Origin: Adineta vaga
Lineage: Eukaryota > Rotifera
Assembly (NCBI GenBank): GCA_021613535.1
Contig: CP075492.1
Location: 5,890,001 to 5,954,000, forward strand
Reading direction: 5' to 3'
DNA: 64,000 nucleotides
Within the stretch, counting starts at the first letter, position 1. Each line of letters starts with the position of its first letter. The translations under genes and the position numbers were made by a program. A model generated the notes under the pieces. That model was not told the DNA's origin. It saw nothing but the letters and a program-made list of their open reading frames with translations, and did no database searches. This document shows positions 1 to 10,839 of the stretch, in pieces.

Positions 1-87
1 ACAAAGATAATGTGTTGATTTGTTAAATTAACTTTTATTTCATTCAGATCAAACGATAATGCTATTGCTTCCTACATCCGTTAGATA

Positions 88-288
88 GATTGTATTGTTA
101 ATACTAATGAACATATTGTATATTCGAATTTCAATCCACGAAGCAATGTTCTCGCATCATCTTATATCAATGACATGATGAATAAGCAAAATAAAAATTT
201 GCTTTATCATAATGCAAATAGAATGTTTAATATCAAAATATTTGAACACACTTTTATAATGTTAAATCTCTCCGAAGAAAATTTCTAA
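88..288 (+). other. Unexplained open stretch, possible 3' end or relic of a gene
   Basis: About 66 codons are open here, ending in TAA, with no start codon of their own. An acceptor-like TTCATTCAG lies just upstream near position 47, but the frame that follows it soon stops. The predicted peptide is Asn-rich and I do not recognise it. It could be the decayed tail of a gene that starts before the window, or chance. Confidence 0.15.
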
Positions 289-832
289 AAAGACATGTCC
301 ATTTCTATAAATATCGATATAATACAAATGAATTCTTTTTAGGATAAAAAAAAGTACTCATATTTACATTCATTTATATATCATTGCTTTCACGTTTTAA
401 CTCTCATTCTTGGTTGTGTTCATCTCTTGTGCATACGCACTAACGAGAAAACCAGATTTACGAAATGTTTGTCAACAACTGAAAAGAGTCGTCGAATTAT
501 GATTCTAATATTCATTAGATACGAATAAAAGGATAGGGAAACAGAAACTGCATTGAAAATCTTTGAAATGATGAAAATCATAGGACCTGATTCGTACAAA
601 TATTACGATATCTGCACGATGATTAACTTCATTGTTTCATCTTCAAGTTTTGTTCGATTAACTATCGAAAAACAAAACATTTGTTTATAACATGATTCAC
701 CATTACAAAACTTCAATTTCACCACGTGTCAATTCGTACACCCTCGTCCTTGAGCTTCCTTCACTATACGAAGTCGCCTAACGAAAGAACAGAAAAGAAA
801 ATTAAAATGACAATAGACGTATTCGACAGATC

Positions 833-2422
833 ATGACATCAACAACAAATATTCAGTTAAGGTTACTTTTCAAAGAAAAAAATTTCTCTACAATATACTT
901 GAATATAGTAGTGATGGTACTTTCTTTGGATTGGGTCATCCAGTATTAGATATTATTACAGAAGTTTCACTTGAATTTCTACAACGGTAATATATCTAAA
1001 TTTTCAATCAACTGATGTAATTCATTTTTCTGTTTCAAAGATATGATTTACAAGTAAATAATGTTGTCTTAGCAGAAAAGGTATCCAAATACGATGATTT
1101 GTATGTTTTCTATTCTATTGATTACAGTTATATTTCTTTAACTGTTTATTTAGAATGAATGAAATTCTTTCTAACGGAAATTATAAATTGAATTATTCAT
1201 CTGGTGGTTCAACACAAAATACTTTAAAAACAATCAATGTAAAGTTAATTCTATAGTATCATAAAATGTTCATATATGTTCTTAGTGGTTACTTGGACAA
1301 GATAATCTTACGATTTGTATGGGTTGTATTGGTCAGGATGATTGTGGAAGAAAATTAGAACAACAAATGAAAAATTGTCATTATCAAAAGACTTCGATTG
1401 CACCTACAGGCGTATGTTTAATATTAATTACGGATCAAGCAAGGTAAACAGACTTCTAGTTTCTGTAAAATATAATTCACGATCTTTATATTAAGATCAA
1501 TGATTACTAATCTTGGTGCTGCAAATCATTTTACAATTGATTACTTATTTAATGCACATAATTGGTTGTCTATTGAACAAGCTAAGATCTTCTATGTACC
1601 GGTAGGCTTGTTTTGTCTTTCAAATGAACTTTGTATATAAAACATCAATGTATAGGGATATTTTATTCGAACATGTTCAGACGCAGTGCGAAAATTAGCA
1701 GAGCATAGTAAAGAAACTAGTAAACTCTTTGCTTTCAATTTATCAGCAGAATATGTTTGTCAAAAATTTGGTGAAGACGTTATCAATTTATTACCTTTTG
1801 TAGATTTTCTGTTTGGTAATGAACAGGTAGATTTATTCAATGAAAATCTCGGCATGACTTTTTATCAATTGACTCTAGGAAGCAAAATGTTTTGTTCAGC
1901 ATCATTTCAAAATCAATGTAAGTTATTCTTGAATTCCGTGGAATAGAATAGCGACTTAAATAATCATAGAAAGATGCTGATATCATCTTTATGGCGAAAG
2001 AATTACAAAAAATGTTAACAAAAAATGCCGAAACATTTGTGATCATAACTCGTGGAGCTGATTCGATTATTTTAGCATCAAGTAACAAAAGAGACATGTC
2101 ATGTCTCATCCGTATTATGTTTTTTCTATTCTGTAGCACAAGGTGTCAAAATATTTCATGTCAAAAGACCATTAAAGATTGTTGATACTATTGGATGTGG
2201 TGATGTATTTGTTGGAGGTAAGACTCGAATATCTCTTTTCAATCAAAGATTCGTTCATGCTTTTGTTTATTAGGTTTTCTTGCATATCGATCATTGAATA
2301 GATCTATTGATGATTGTATCAATGCTGCATGTTATTGTGCATATGAATGTCTTTTACAAATAGGTTGTCAATTTCCAAGTATTTCTTCGTTCAATGATAC
2401 TAAATGTTATTGCAATATTTAA
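833..2422 (+). CDS. ADK: Adenosine kinase (PfkB-family sugar kinase), about 11 exons
   Basis: Phosphorylates adenosine to AMP with ATP in the purine salvage pathway. Joined exons follow the animal ADK order. An N-terminal GLGHPVLDI (near 929) is the substrate-lid strand. Next come SSGGSTQNT (near 1200), CIGQDDCG (near 1330) and PTGVCLILITDQA (near 1400). LLPFVDFLFGNE (near 1790) and the C-terminal VDTIGCGDVFVGGFLA (2180-2290) complete the series. Predicted exons are near 833-861, 912-988, 1041-1100, 1154-1238, 1286-1443, 1496-1601, 1656-1826, 1879-1917, 1970-2105, 2138-2220 and 2274-2422. The first exon (MTSTTNIQ) is inferred from a donor at 862 and a phase match. The usual DTNGAGDAFVGG signature reads DTIGCGDVFVGG: the catalytic Asp and anion-hole glycines stay, but Ala becomes Cys. 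Family assignment is firm; the exact edges of exons 1 and 9-10 are less so. Confidence 0.88.
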
Positions 2423-3397
2423 TATTTTTAAAAGAATAGAACATTCCTTGTTTTGTTTCTATGTGTCTCACTAAATATTTATACGAGTTAGATAAGATCC
2501 GTGCTCATGTTTTCCGGTTGTGAATATTAATCGATGCAATTATGAAAACCAGCGTTGATAATATAAACTAAATCATTACTTCTTTTTTATTTTTACATTA
2601 GTTTAATAACTGACATATCTATTAAAAACATATATTTATTCGAACTGCCAAGTAATTCACAAAGTAATTTTCTGGGAAAAAAAGTCATTACTATTCATAG
2701 TAAGCACATACGAATTGCATTGTATAAACTCATCTGAAATCCGTGAGTTGAACACAAGTAGACGAGAAAAGGATGATTTTTACCTTCTCACGATTTGCAT
2801 TAGAAGGTAGTCGTAAAAATTCAACTTTGAAAACACTATAACAAGTACATGAATTCAATACGAATCATACTTCATTTTATCACCTTTGTTCTGTTTGATA
2901 TAATACCAGTCATCACTGACCTAAATCTCAGCACACACTACAAGCTATATTCTATGTTTACATCTTTTTTTATGTTTATGCTTGGCAACTACTGATCAAT
3001 TCTTCACTACTTGTTCTTGACCATACTGGCAACAATTGTGAAATATTCAATTAAGGCACTATTTGATTATTTCTGTTGTTATTCTTGATATTCTTCATAG
3101 TCTACCATTTACATTATATCTTATGTGACATCGACACAGAGTAAAAACGCACAAAAATCAAGTCGAGCCTCAAATCAAATACATGCACAACATTATCACA
3201 CATGCATTAGCATTAGACTTAAAAGAAAACCGTCATTATCATGAAAAATAAATGGGCATTTATAGAACATTTTAGCAAATTGTTTCAGTTGAATAAATAA
3301 ATAAAATATCTATATAAATGTACTGAGCACTAACGATTATCACTTTTGCTAATGAGTAGTTCGAAAGTAAGACGCATTTTACAATAAAAAAGATCTT
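2423..3397. other. Intergenic, no gene seen
   Basis: AT-rich sequence with stops in every frame. It holds the 3' flank of the adenosine kinase gene and the 5' flank of the GPCR. No RNA gene, repeat array or recognisable promoter motif stands out. Confidence 0.5.
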
Positions 3398-4448
3398 ATG
3401 TCGAGTTCTACTATTATATCATTAACATTCGCTTCTCAACAAGTGGCAATTTATGGAGGATTATTTGTTTTTATTCTTGGAATTATTGGTAATCCCTTGA
3501 CACTATTCGTCTTTGTTAGCCTTCGAACTTTTCGAGAAAGTTCATGTGCATTCTATCTAACAATCCTGTCTTTTCTTAATATATTCAATTTATTTACTGG
3601 TCCGTTTACTTTTATTCTTAGCAGTGGATTTTCTATTAATTGGACAAATACATCATTATTCTACTGTAAATTTCGTTCATTTTGTCTGCAATTTTTTCTC
3701 TTAACATCTTTTGCATGTCTGTGTTTGGCAGTTATTGATCAATTTCTAGCAACATGTACAAATCCTCGATGGCACCAGTGGAATAATATTAAACTAGCTC
3801 GACGTCTTATCATTGGAGCAGCTCTTGCAATCAGTTTATATGGTATTCCATTTTTATTATATTACAATCATGTTCCGTCATCAGTAACAGGTGGATTTAC
3901 TTGTATGATTACAAATCCTTCCTTTCAAATATATTACACACTTTTTCATCTGCCATTTCTTGGTATTGGTTTACCTGTATTAGTTATAGTCATTTTCGGA
4001 ATGTTGGCATATCGAAATGTTCGTCAAATTGCTTATAGAACAGTTCCACTTGTTCGACAGGAATTAGACAAACAATTGACAACAATGGTTCTTATTCAAG
4101 TGATTTGTGATGCAATCGTTCTAGCTCCAGTAGCTATTTTTAATTTATTCAATACAATTCATATCAAATCAGGCGATCAAGTTTTCGAAGTACAATTGAA
4201 TTTGATTCGAAATATTATAGCTGTTCCCTATTACGTTCATTTTGTAGTAAGTTTAAATTCTGTTTAATCATTGTGATTATCATAATTAGACATATTTTTC
4301 TTCCTTTTTCATTTAGAGTTCATTTTATATCTATGTAATTATATCGAAGCGATTTCGACAACAATTAAGTTATGCTGTATCTAATATTTATTTCAATCGA
4401 TTTCAACATCAAATAGCAAACAATAAACAAATACATCCACAAACCTAA
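3398..4448 (+). CDS. Rhodopsin-like 7TM GPCR, FMRFamide/peptide-receptor-like, 2 exons
   Basis: Predicted 326-residue plasma-membrane receptor. Exon 1 is 3398-4246 and exon 2 is 4317-4448, with a 70-nt intron (GTAAGT...TTTAG) in phase 0. Seven hydrophobic segments are visible: TM1 has the GN motif (GIIGNPLT), TM3 follows FCLQFFLLT, and TM7 is split by the intron (PYYVHFV / SSFYIYVIISKRF). A basic tail follows (KRFRQQL). The DRY motif after TM3 is IDQF, and no NPxxY is seen in TM7. Both departures recur in the large, diverged bdelloid class-A receptor sets (family knowledge). The ligand cannot be read from the sequence. The start is the first ATG of a frame that leads directly into TM1. Confidence 0.82.
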
Positions 4449-4859
4449 ATGTTTTTTTTTCTTTCTTTTTTTCTTTATAAATCATCTATTCATTGAAAAC
4501 AAAGATGTCATTGATGAAGTCAACAATTGATGACTTTCTAAATAAGGTAACAAACTCGTTATTTTTGTTCAGTAACGTGGTAATAAATTATGTTTTTAGC
4601 GGAGATGATCTGAAAGATTTTTGTTTAATTACGGAATAATTATCATTTTATTTTGAGAAAGGATCTAGACACATTATGAATCTGATGAGTTAATCGTTAA
4701 ACAAATTTAGCGCAGGATGCAACTAACATATTGTGGTGTGTTTTGAATTTTCTCTGATACTCGCTGAACACTATGCTCAGTCATAACTCGTTTTGAATGA
4801 TCAGTAGATAGGAATCTTCCGTAGATGATCAATGCTTATTGATAACACTCGAGTACCAC

Positions 4860-5043
4860 GACTGATCGAGTCTCATTTTCATAACAAAGTCCGAGATTAC
4901 TAAGACTATCAGCAATATCTATATGACCATCGGGATATAATTTTACATGTATTATCAAGACTTCGAGCAATATTGATATTATCAGATGAATAGAATTTCT
5001 CACGAATTTTCAGTGCGCATCGATAATATTCGAAGGATGCCTC
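4860..5043 (-). pseudogene. Decayed TPR tail of the ART-TPR gene
   Basis: Beyond the TAG stop at 5044 the minus strand still encodes recognisable kinesin-light-chain-type repeats. These read EASFEYYRCALKIREKFYSS, then INIARSLDN, then after a frame change LYPDGHIDIADSLSNLGLCY. The repeats match the 42-residue units of the upstream ORF, so the ancestral protein was longer by at least one to two repeats. Stops and shifts interrupt this part. Confidence 0.7.
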
Positions 5044-6849
5044 CTATTTCTCTTGATTATCATATATCCAAGCAATATTATTCAAAGTATGAGCCATATC
5101 AACATGATCTGATGGATAGAATTCCTCTTGCAATTGTAATGCTTGCTGATGATAATCAAGAGCTTCATCATACTTTCGTTGATTACCAAGAGCACAGCCA
5201 ATACCATTTAGACTTCGAATAGTGTCAATATGTTTCGATGATGAATGTTTCTTATGTATGACTAATGCTGTTTGGTGAAATTCAAGAGATTCATCATGCT
5301 TTTCTTCTTTTCTCAACAGATCACCAATACTATTCAAAGTCCAAGCAGTATCAACATGACCCGAGGGATGATATTTTTCTTGAATTGTAAGTGCACGTTG
5401 ATGATAATTGAGAGTTTCATGACATCTTTCTTGACGATCAAGAATACGTCCCATATTGTTTAAACTTCGAGCAATTTTTACATGATCAGATGGATAACAT
5501 TTCTCTTCTATAGTCAATGCTTTTTGATGATATTTGAGAGATTCATTATAATTACATGGTTTTCGAAGTACAACACCAATACTAGTTAATGTCCAAGCAA
5601 TATCAGTATGATCATTTGAATAATATTTCTCTTGAATAGCTAATGCTTGTTGATAGTAATCGAGAGCTTCGGTATACTTTTTCTGTCGACGAAATATACC
5701 ACCTATTCGATTCAATGTCCAGGCCATATCAACATGACCTGTGGGATAATATTTTTCTTGCATTTTTAATGCTCGTTCATAGTAATCATGTGCTTCATCA
5801 TATTTTCGTTGATTGTCAAGTGCAAAAGCAATGTTATTTAAACTACGAGCAACATCACCATATTCTAAAGGGTTATATTCTTTTCGTAGTTTTAATGCTC
5901 GTTGATGGTAGTGAATAGCTGTTTTATATTTCTTTTGATGATGACGAATTGTACCAATATTATTAAGAATTTGTGCAATATGAATGTGACCAGTAGAATT
6001 ATACGTTTCTTGTATTTTTAAAGCACGTTTGTAATATTTAATCGCTTCATCGTACTCGCATTGTTCGTCGAAAATCCACCCAATATTATTTAGACTACCG
6101 ACAATGTCAACATGACCAGAGGGACAACATTTTTCACTCATTTCGAGAGCTCGTTGATGGTAGGTAAGAGCTTCATCGAATTTTCGTTTTATTCCTTGAT
6201 TACAACCAATATTATTGAGAGTTTGAGCAATATCAAGATGTCCTGATGGATAAGATTTCTCTTGTATGATCAATGCTCGTTTGAAATACTCTATTGCTTC
6301 GTCGAATTTCTTTTGATGTTTCAATATATCACCAATATTATTCAGAGTTGTGGCAATATTAATATGACCAAATGGATAGCATTGCTGCTCCATTTTTAAC
6401 GCTTCCTGGTAATATACAAGAGCGTTATCATACTTGTCTTGCTTTTTTAATATTGTTGTAATATTATTGAGAGTACGGATAATATCGATATGATCTGATC
6501 GGTAATATTTCTTATACAATTCAAGTGCTTGTTGATAGTACTGAAGGGCTTCGTCATATTTCCCTTGACCATGAACAATTCTAGCAATACTGTTCAATAC
6601 ATACGCTATATCGTTAAGACGATATGGTTTCGACTTTCTCATTTGTTCATAAACCTGATTATAATATTCTTGAGCTTGTATCCATTCACCTTTCAATTCA
6701 TGAATTCGCCCAAAATTAAATTCAATCCAAGCAATATTTTCACTATTTGATTCCTTCTTTAATTTCTCGAAATATTCTTTAGATTTATCATATTCACCCA
6801 TGTGCCAAAGAAGTCGACCGAAGATAATTTCGATATTCATCTGACGCAC
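5044..6849 (-). CDS. Kinesin-light-chain-type TPR region (C-terminal half of ART-TPR gene)
   Basis: About 600 residues made of roughly fourteen 42-residue TPR units and a truncated last one. The consensus is IAxTLNNIGxIxxxQxKYDEALxYYQxALxIQEKYYPSGHxD, as in kinesin light chains. Such arrays bind protein partners. The frame begins at a GTG after an in-frame TGA (6850-6852), so it has no start of its own. It continues the upstream ART ORF (6794-8002), which it overlaps by 56 nt in another frame. The first unit (FGRLLWHMGEYDKSKEYFEKL) is the usual entry TPR of bdelloid ART-TPR proteins. The frame ends at a premature TAG inside a repeat. I read both ORFs as one frameshifted gene. Confidence 0.75.
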   Translation of the reverse strand: MRQMNIEIIFGRLLWHMGEYDKSKEYFEKLKKESNSENIAWIEFNFGRIHELKGEWIQAQEYYNQVYEQMRKSKPYRLNDIAYVLNSIARIVHGQGKYDEALQYYQQALELYKKYYRSDHIDIIRTLNNITTILKKQDKYDNALVYYQEALKMEQQCYPFGHINIATTLNNIGDILKHQKKFDEAIEYFKRALIIQEKSYPSGHLDIAQTLNNIGCNQGIKRKFDEALTYHQRALEMSEKCCPSGHVDIVGSLNNIGWIFDEQCEYDEAIKYYKRALKIQETYNSTGHIHIAQILNNIGTIRHHQKKYKTAIHYHQRALKLRKEYNPLEYGDVARSLNNIAFALDNQRKYDEAHDYYERALKMQEKYYPTGHVDMAWTLNRIGGIFRRQKKYTEALDYYQQALAIQEKYYSNDHTDIAWTLTSIGVVLRKPCNYNESLKYHQKALTIEEKCYPSDHVKIARSLNNMGRILDRQERCHETLNYHQRALTIQEKYHPSGHVDTAWTLNSIGDLLRKEEKHDESLEFHQTALVIHKKHSSSKHIDTIRSLNGIGCALGNQRKYDEALDYHQQALQLQEEFYPSDHVDMAHTLNNIAWIYDNQEK

Positions 6850-8002
6850 TCATTCGAATAACATATATACCATTGTTTTCTTCAGTGATCGATTCCAACA
6901 AAAAAGTGGAATTCAAATCGGACAACATCTCTTGATTTTGAGAATATTCACAAAATTGTGCAGTATCACATAATATTACACTTTTACCAACATGTTCTAT
7001 AGCATATTTGATTTCGAAAAGAATGTCAATAATATCAATTCGCTTTGTTAAGTTCGTCGCTATTGTTAATGCTATTGAACGAAGTCGACTCGTCGATAAA
7101 TATCCATTAGTCGAAATCAATTTTCCTTCATTTGCCTTTAGTTTATCAAATTCTTCTCGATCTAGTTTTGCTCCACGATATACAGTCAGCACCTTTTCCT
7201 TACTCGACAACATCTTATCATGTTCACCAACAAGATTTCTCGACAAATCACCAATGAAGAATCGAAATCGATGTAACTGATCAATATCTTCACTTCGCAA
7301 TGCTTTGTTCACTAGTTTATATACAAACGATTGCTTCGAATACCATCGAATGGCATCTTCCGATCGATAGTCACGTTCAAATTCATCGATCAACTTCTGT
7401 TCTTTCGTATTACCTTGATAGTAGCATCGACATATATCGATCATCTGTTGTTTTGCATGTTGATTTCGTGGAAGACGAAGAATGACATGATTAAATAACT
7501 GAAACCAGAGAAACTCTGCTGATTGTTTTGACAAATCTTTTGTTGCTCGTTGATGTTGATCGAAGAGACTGAATGTTTGTAGTTGTTTATCGACAAGATC
7601 AATTTGTTGTTGAATGGATTGACACAAATCGTCGAGACGACTGTAGATGCCAACGATTTTCAAATACTCGCTTGTGAGATGTTGATATCGATTGATTTTC
7701 AAACAAAAGATAAAGATGGAATCGAGTTGACGAAGATGAGCAACTCGAGGCAGAAGTTGAGATGCTTGTTTTCCAGAAGTGATGAGAAATAGTTTCTCGG
7801 TGCTGATAGATTGAATGAAAGCAATGCATTGTTCGAGATCAGTATGAAAAATAACAAAATCATTGATCAATCGTAGTTGTTGTTTGGTGATTTTTGCATC
7901 TTGCCATACTTCAATATTTGGATCAAACCAAAGAAGTGTCGTACTTTCTTTATTTTCATTATTAACAGGTGAGTTATGCTGATCTGCCATTGTGACTTTC
8001 AA
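6794..8002 (-). CDS. NAD:arginine ADP-ribosyltransferase (ART), N-terminal half of ART-TPR gene
   Basis: The family transfers ADP-ribose from NAD to a protein side chain. Residues 20-175 are the N-terminal module typical of bdelloid ART-TPR proteins (LLWFDPNIEVWQ..., then a coiled linker). Residues 240-380 are the ART fold. It shows the NAD-binding Arg in LTVYRGAKL (R276), the STS motif in GYLSTSRLR (303-305) and the catalytic Glu E358 in NQEML. The residue two before the catalytic Glu is Asn (N356) rather than the Glu of the arginine-specific ExE motif. The start is ATG at 8002; M5 at 7990 is equally possible. After residue 389 the frame departs from the family and stops at 6794, while the TPR half is open in another frame. 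A 31-nt intron is conceivable but unusually short. Confidence 0.8.
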   Translation of the reverse strand: MKVTMADQHNSPVNNENKESTTLLWFDPNIEVWQDAKITKQQLRLINDFVIFHTDLEQCIAFIQSISTEKLFLITSGKQASQLLPRVAHLRQLDSIFIFCLKINRYQHLTSEYLKIVGIYSRLDDLCQSIQQQIDLVDKQLQTFSLFDQHQRATKDLSKQSAEFLWFQLFNHVILRLPRNQHAKQQMIDICRCYYQGNTKEQKLIDEFERDYRSEDAIRWYSKQSFVYKLVNKALRSEDIDQLHRFRFFIGDLSRNLVGEHDKMLSSKEKVLTVYRGAKLDREEFDKLKANEGKLISTNGYLSTSRLRSIALTIATNLTKRIDIIDILFEIKYAIEHVGKSVILCDTAQFCEYSQNQEMLSDLNSTFLLESITEENNGIYVIRMSASDEYRNYLRSTSLAHG

Positions 8003-8520
8003 GAAGTCGTTTCTAGTGAATCTCTGCGTTTGATGAGGAAATTGTATCTTTATGTAACATCTTTAATTTTTCGTTTCATATCTTTCTATGATTTTGGGTT
8101 GCGACCCCATTTATTTTTGTAATATCATATCTTAATGTCGCATGTTTAAAAATCTGATAAGACATTATGAAAACATCTTCTGGGTTTTTTCAATTTATAA
8201 ATGTTTCTTTGAGAGCGTCAAAGATGAAAATTATTATTTTTGGCTTAAGCAGAGGATCGATGCGTCATAAGCTTTGTCTAATGTATATTGTTGGAAAACT
8301 ATTTTACTGAATGTACCTTTCACGAAGATGGAGTTTTTGTTAAAACTCAGATTGTCGCTGTATTTCTTCTATGTTGTGTGATTTTAAGTGAGGAGATATA
8401 TCTCAACTTCGTTGAAGTTTATTTAAAATATGTGAGACCTACGTTACACGTAGGAAAATGTAAGTAGAATATAAAGAACAATGAAAAAAAATTGAAATGG
8501 TCTGTTGGATTGGTATTCTT
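8003..8520. other. Intergenic between two minus-strand genes
   Basis: Upstream flank of the ART-TPR gene and downstream flank of the chitinase gene. No ORF or motif worth reporting. Confidence 0.4.
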
Positions 8521-10260
8521 TTAACATCGTAATTTATCTGTCGCTTCACCAAGACCAAAACATTTTCGAACTTTTTGATAACGTTTTATTCTATTCTCTT
8601 GTTTTAAAGTTGATCCACATTCAATGGCATTTATTATTTGTGTTGTAGCTCCAAAATTACCTTCTCGTGCTGGTCGACCCATATCATTAGCATTCCAAAA
8701 GAAAAGTGCTGTTGCAGCTGCTAATGTATCAGATTCAGAAACTTTTTCGGGATTTTTTAATAGATCAACACCAAGTGATTCACCTGAGGCATGATAATTA
8801 CATGGCCATGATAATTGAAACCAACCACGACCATAGTATTGTTTACCAGGTTCAGGTTCAATCGGTGGACACCATGATTCTTGGTAATCATTAGCACATG
8901 CACCTGATTGTCCACAATATTCTTCCAGTGTTTTTAAACCATCGGTTTCATGTGAAACATGAGCAAGAAACATCATGACTTCATCACGATTTTGTGCTTG
9001 TAATGGCACCATTGTTAATGCTTCTTGAAAACCTAAGTTCAAAAAAATTCAATACGATAAGCTGAAGCAGATGAATTTCTTTCTTTTTAATAGAGACAAA
9101 AAGAAGAGGCTTTATCAAAAGTGAATTACCTTGCCAACGTTTATCGCGAAGAGCAGGATCTAATTCATCAAATATACAATCGAATCGTTCGCGAGTGATT
9201 GATGTATCACTAATGTCAACTTCTGGTATATTATTACAATATTCTGATGTACTGCCACAACTTTGTATTGAGTGAAATAGATACGACATTGTTCGTAAGG
9301 CATAATATTAATATCACTTACTATCCCCATTTTGAACAACAAAGACCTGGTGCACATGGACATCGACCAATATCAGGAGAAGGACTACCATTACAGTGAA
9401 GAGGCGTATCGCCACAGCTCAAAGTTAGAAATGAAAAGGATGAAACTGTTTTTCAAAGAACTGAGTACATACAATCCCCATCTAGAACAACAAAATCCTG
9501 GCCCACACGGTGGCTGACATGTAGTACCGTGTGTGTTGTTTGTACTACCAGCACAATGCAGTTCTGAATTACCACAACTATAATTTAAAAAACAAAATAT
9601 ACCCAAATCATTGACTGATGCTCACAATCCCCATTTTGAACAACAAAATCCTGGCCCACATGGTGGCTGACATGTAGCACCAAGCATATTATTTGTATTA
9701 CTAGCACAATGCAATTCTGAATTACCACAGCTATAATTTGAAAAATAAAAATATTCCTAAATCATTGAGCAATGCTTACTATCCCCATTTTGAACAACAA
9801 AATCCTGGCCCACATGGTGGCTGACATGTAGTACCAAGCATATTATTTGTATTACTAGCACAATGCAATTCTGAATTACCACAGCTATAATTTGAAAAAT
9901 AAAAATATTCCTACATCATTGAGCAATGCTTACTATCCCCATTTCGAACAACAAAATCCTGGCCCACATGGTGGTTGACAGGTAGCACCATATGTATAAT
10001 TATTTGTGTGACTAGCACAATGCAATTCTGAATCTCCACAACTAAAATACGAAAGATGAAAACTACTAAATTATTGAATAATACTCACTATCCCCATTTC
10101 GAACAACAAAAACCCGGTGAACATCCTTCCTGTTGACAATTTTGTCCTATAAATTACGTATGATTAAATATTTCAGACTGCAATAAAAAATATAGTCACC
10201 GATCGATTTATCTATTAGGACGAATGCAATCAAGATCACATGGAAAGTTGCTTTGATCAT
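8521..10260 (-). CDS. Secreted GH19 chitinase with six hevein-type chitin-binding domains, 9 exons
   Basis: Hydrolyses beta-1,4 bonds of chitin outside the cell. Exons: 10200-10260, 10089-10146, 9934-10041, 9780-9884, 9626-9730, 9473-9577, 9322-9417, 9130-9260 and 8521-9032. Together they are 1281 nt (426 aa), and all phases fit. Exon 1 encodes a signal peptide (MIKATFHVILIAFVLI). Six ChtBD1 modules follow, each with the CGPGFCCSKWG..CG core and each split by an intron after the WG residues. The catalytic domain shows FLAHVSHETDG (general-acid Glu) and YYGRGWFQLSW. GH19 with hevein domains is best known from plants, is rare in animals and is present in nematodes. In bdelloids, acquisition by transfer is plausible but only inferred. 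The many introns show the gene is fully integrated. Confidence 0.92.
9630..9937. repeat. Two near-identical 154-bp exon-plus-intron repeats in the chitinase gene
   Basis: Positions 9630-9783 and 9784-9937 match almost base for base, including intron sequence, and each carries one hevein exon. This points to a recent tandem duplication. The neighbouring hevein exons (9473-9577, 9934-10041) are older, more diverged copies. Confidence 0.85.
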
Positions 10261-10839
10261 GTGTATTATACGAATCAGATTGTCGTTGTTCGAAATGTCT
10301 TATGCTGGAGTATGACAAAGAAAGCGGCACAGGGAAGAAGAATAAATTTTTCGGGATAGAATGATCGAAGTAAGAAGAAAAGTTGAAGATAATAAAACAG
10401 AAAAGCTGACGTCAATAGATACTTATTTTTCCCAGGGGGAAATATTAAAAAATCACAATAAGAAACGGTCGAATTTGTTTGAGAAGATCTTTATTTTAAA
10501 TCAAAAACAAATATTTATTATTCAGAAGAATAACTAAAATGAGTTCGAAATATTAAATCTGATTTAGTCATATTCAAATAGTCAATAATTACTGACTACT
10601 TAAGTTGTTTAATTTCGACTACTCTCTCAAAAAAAACAAATCTTTTGTCATCAATCAGATGATATTAAGCTTATCTATTCTTAGGTTAAAATTTAATATA
10701 TTTCTGAATCGTTTTTAAACTTTTTATAAACAAATATTTCGATCGATGCGTTCGACTTCATCACCTTCGAATATCTACGTCATTTATGAATTTCTTGTAT
10801 TTCATTATTATTTTTTTTTACATGTTTTCATACATCATT
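10261..10839. other. Intergenic, chitinase 5' flank
   Basis: No gene seen. The proximal part must hold the chitinase promoter; no clear TATA box or motif was identified. Confidence 0.4.

Noticed and set aside
9322-10146. CRISPR-like array because of regularly spaced repeats
   Set aside because: The repeat units are hevein-coding exons plus introns with splice signals and protein conservation, and the genome is eukaryotic.
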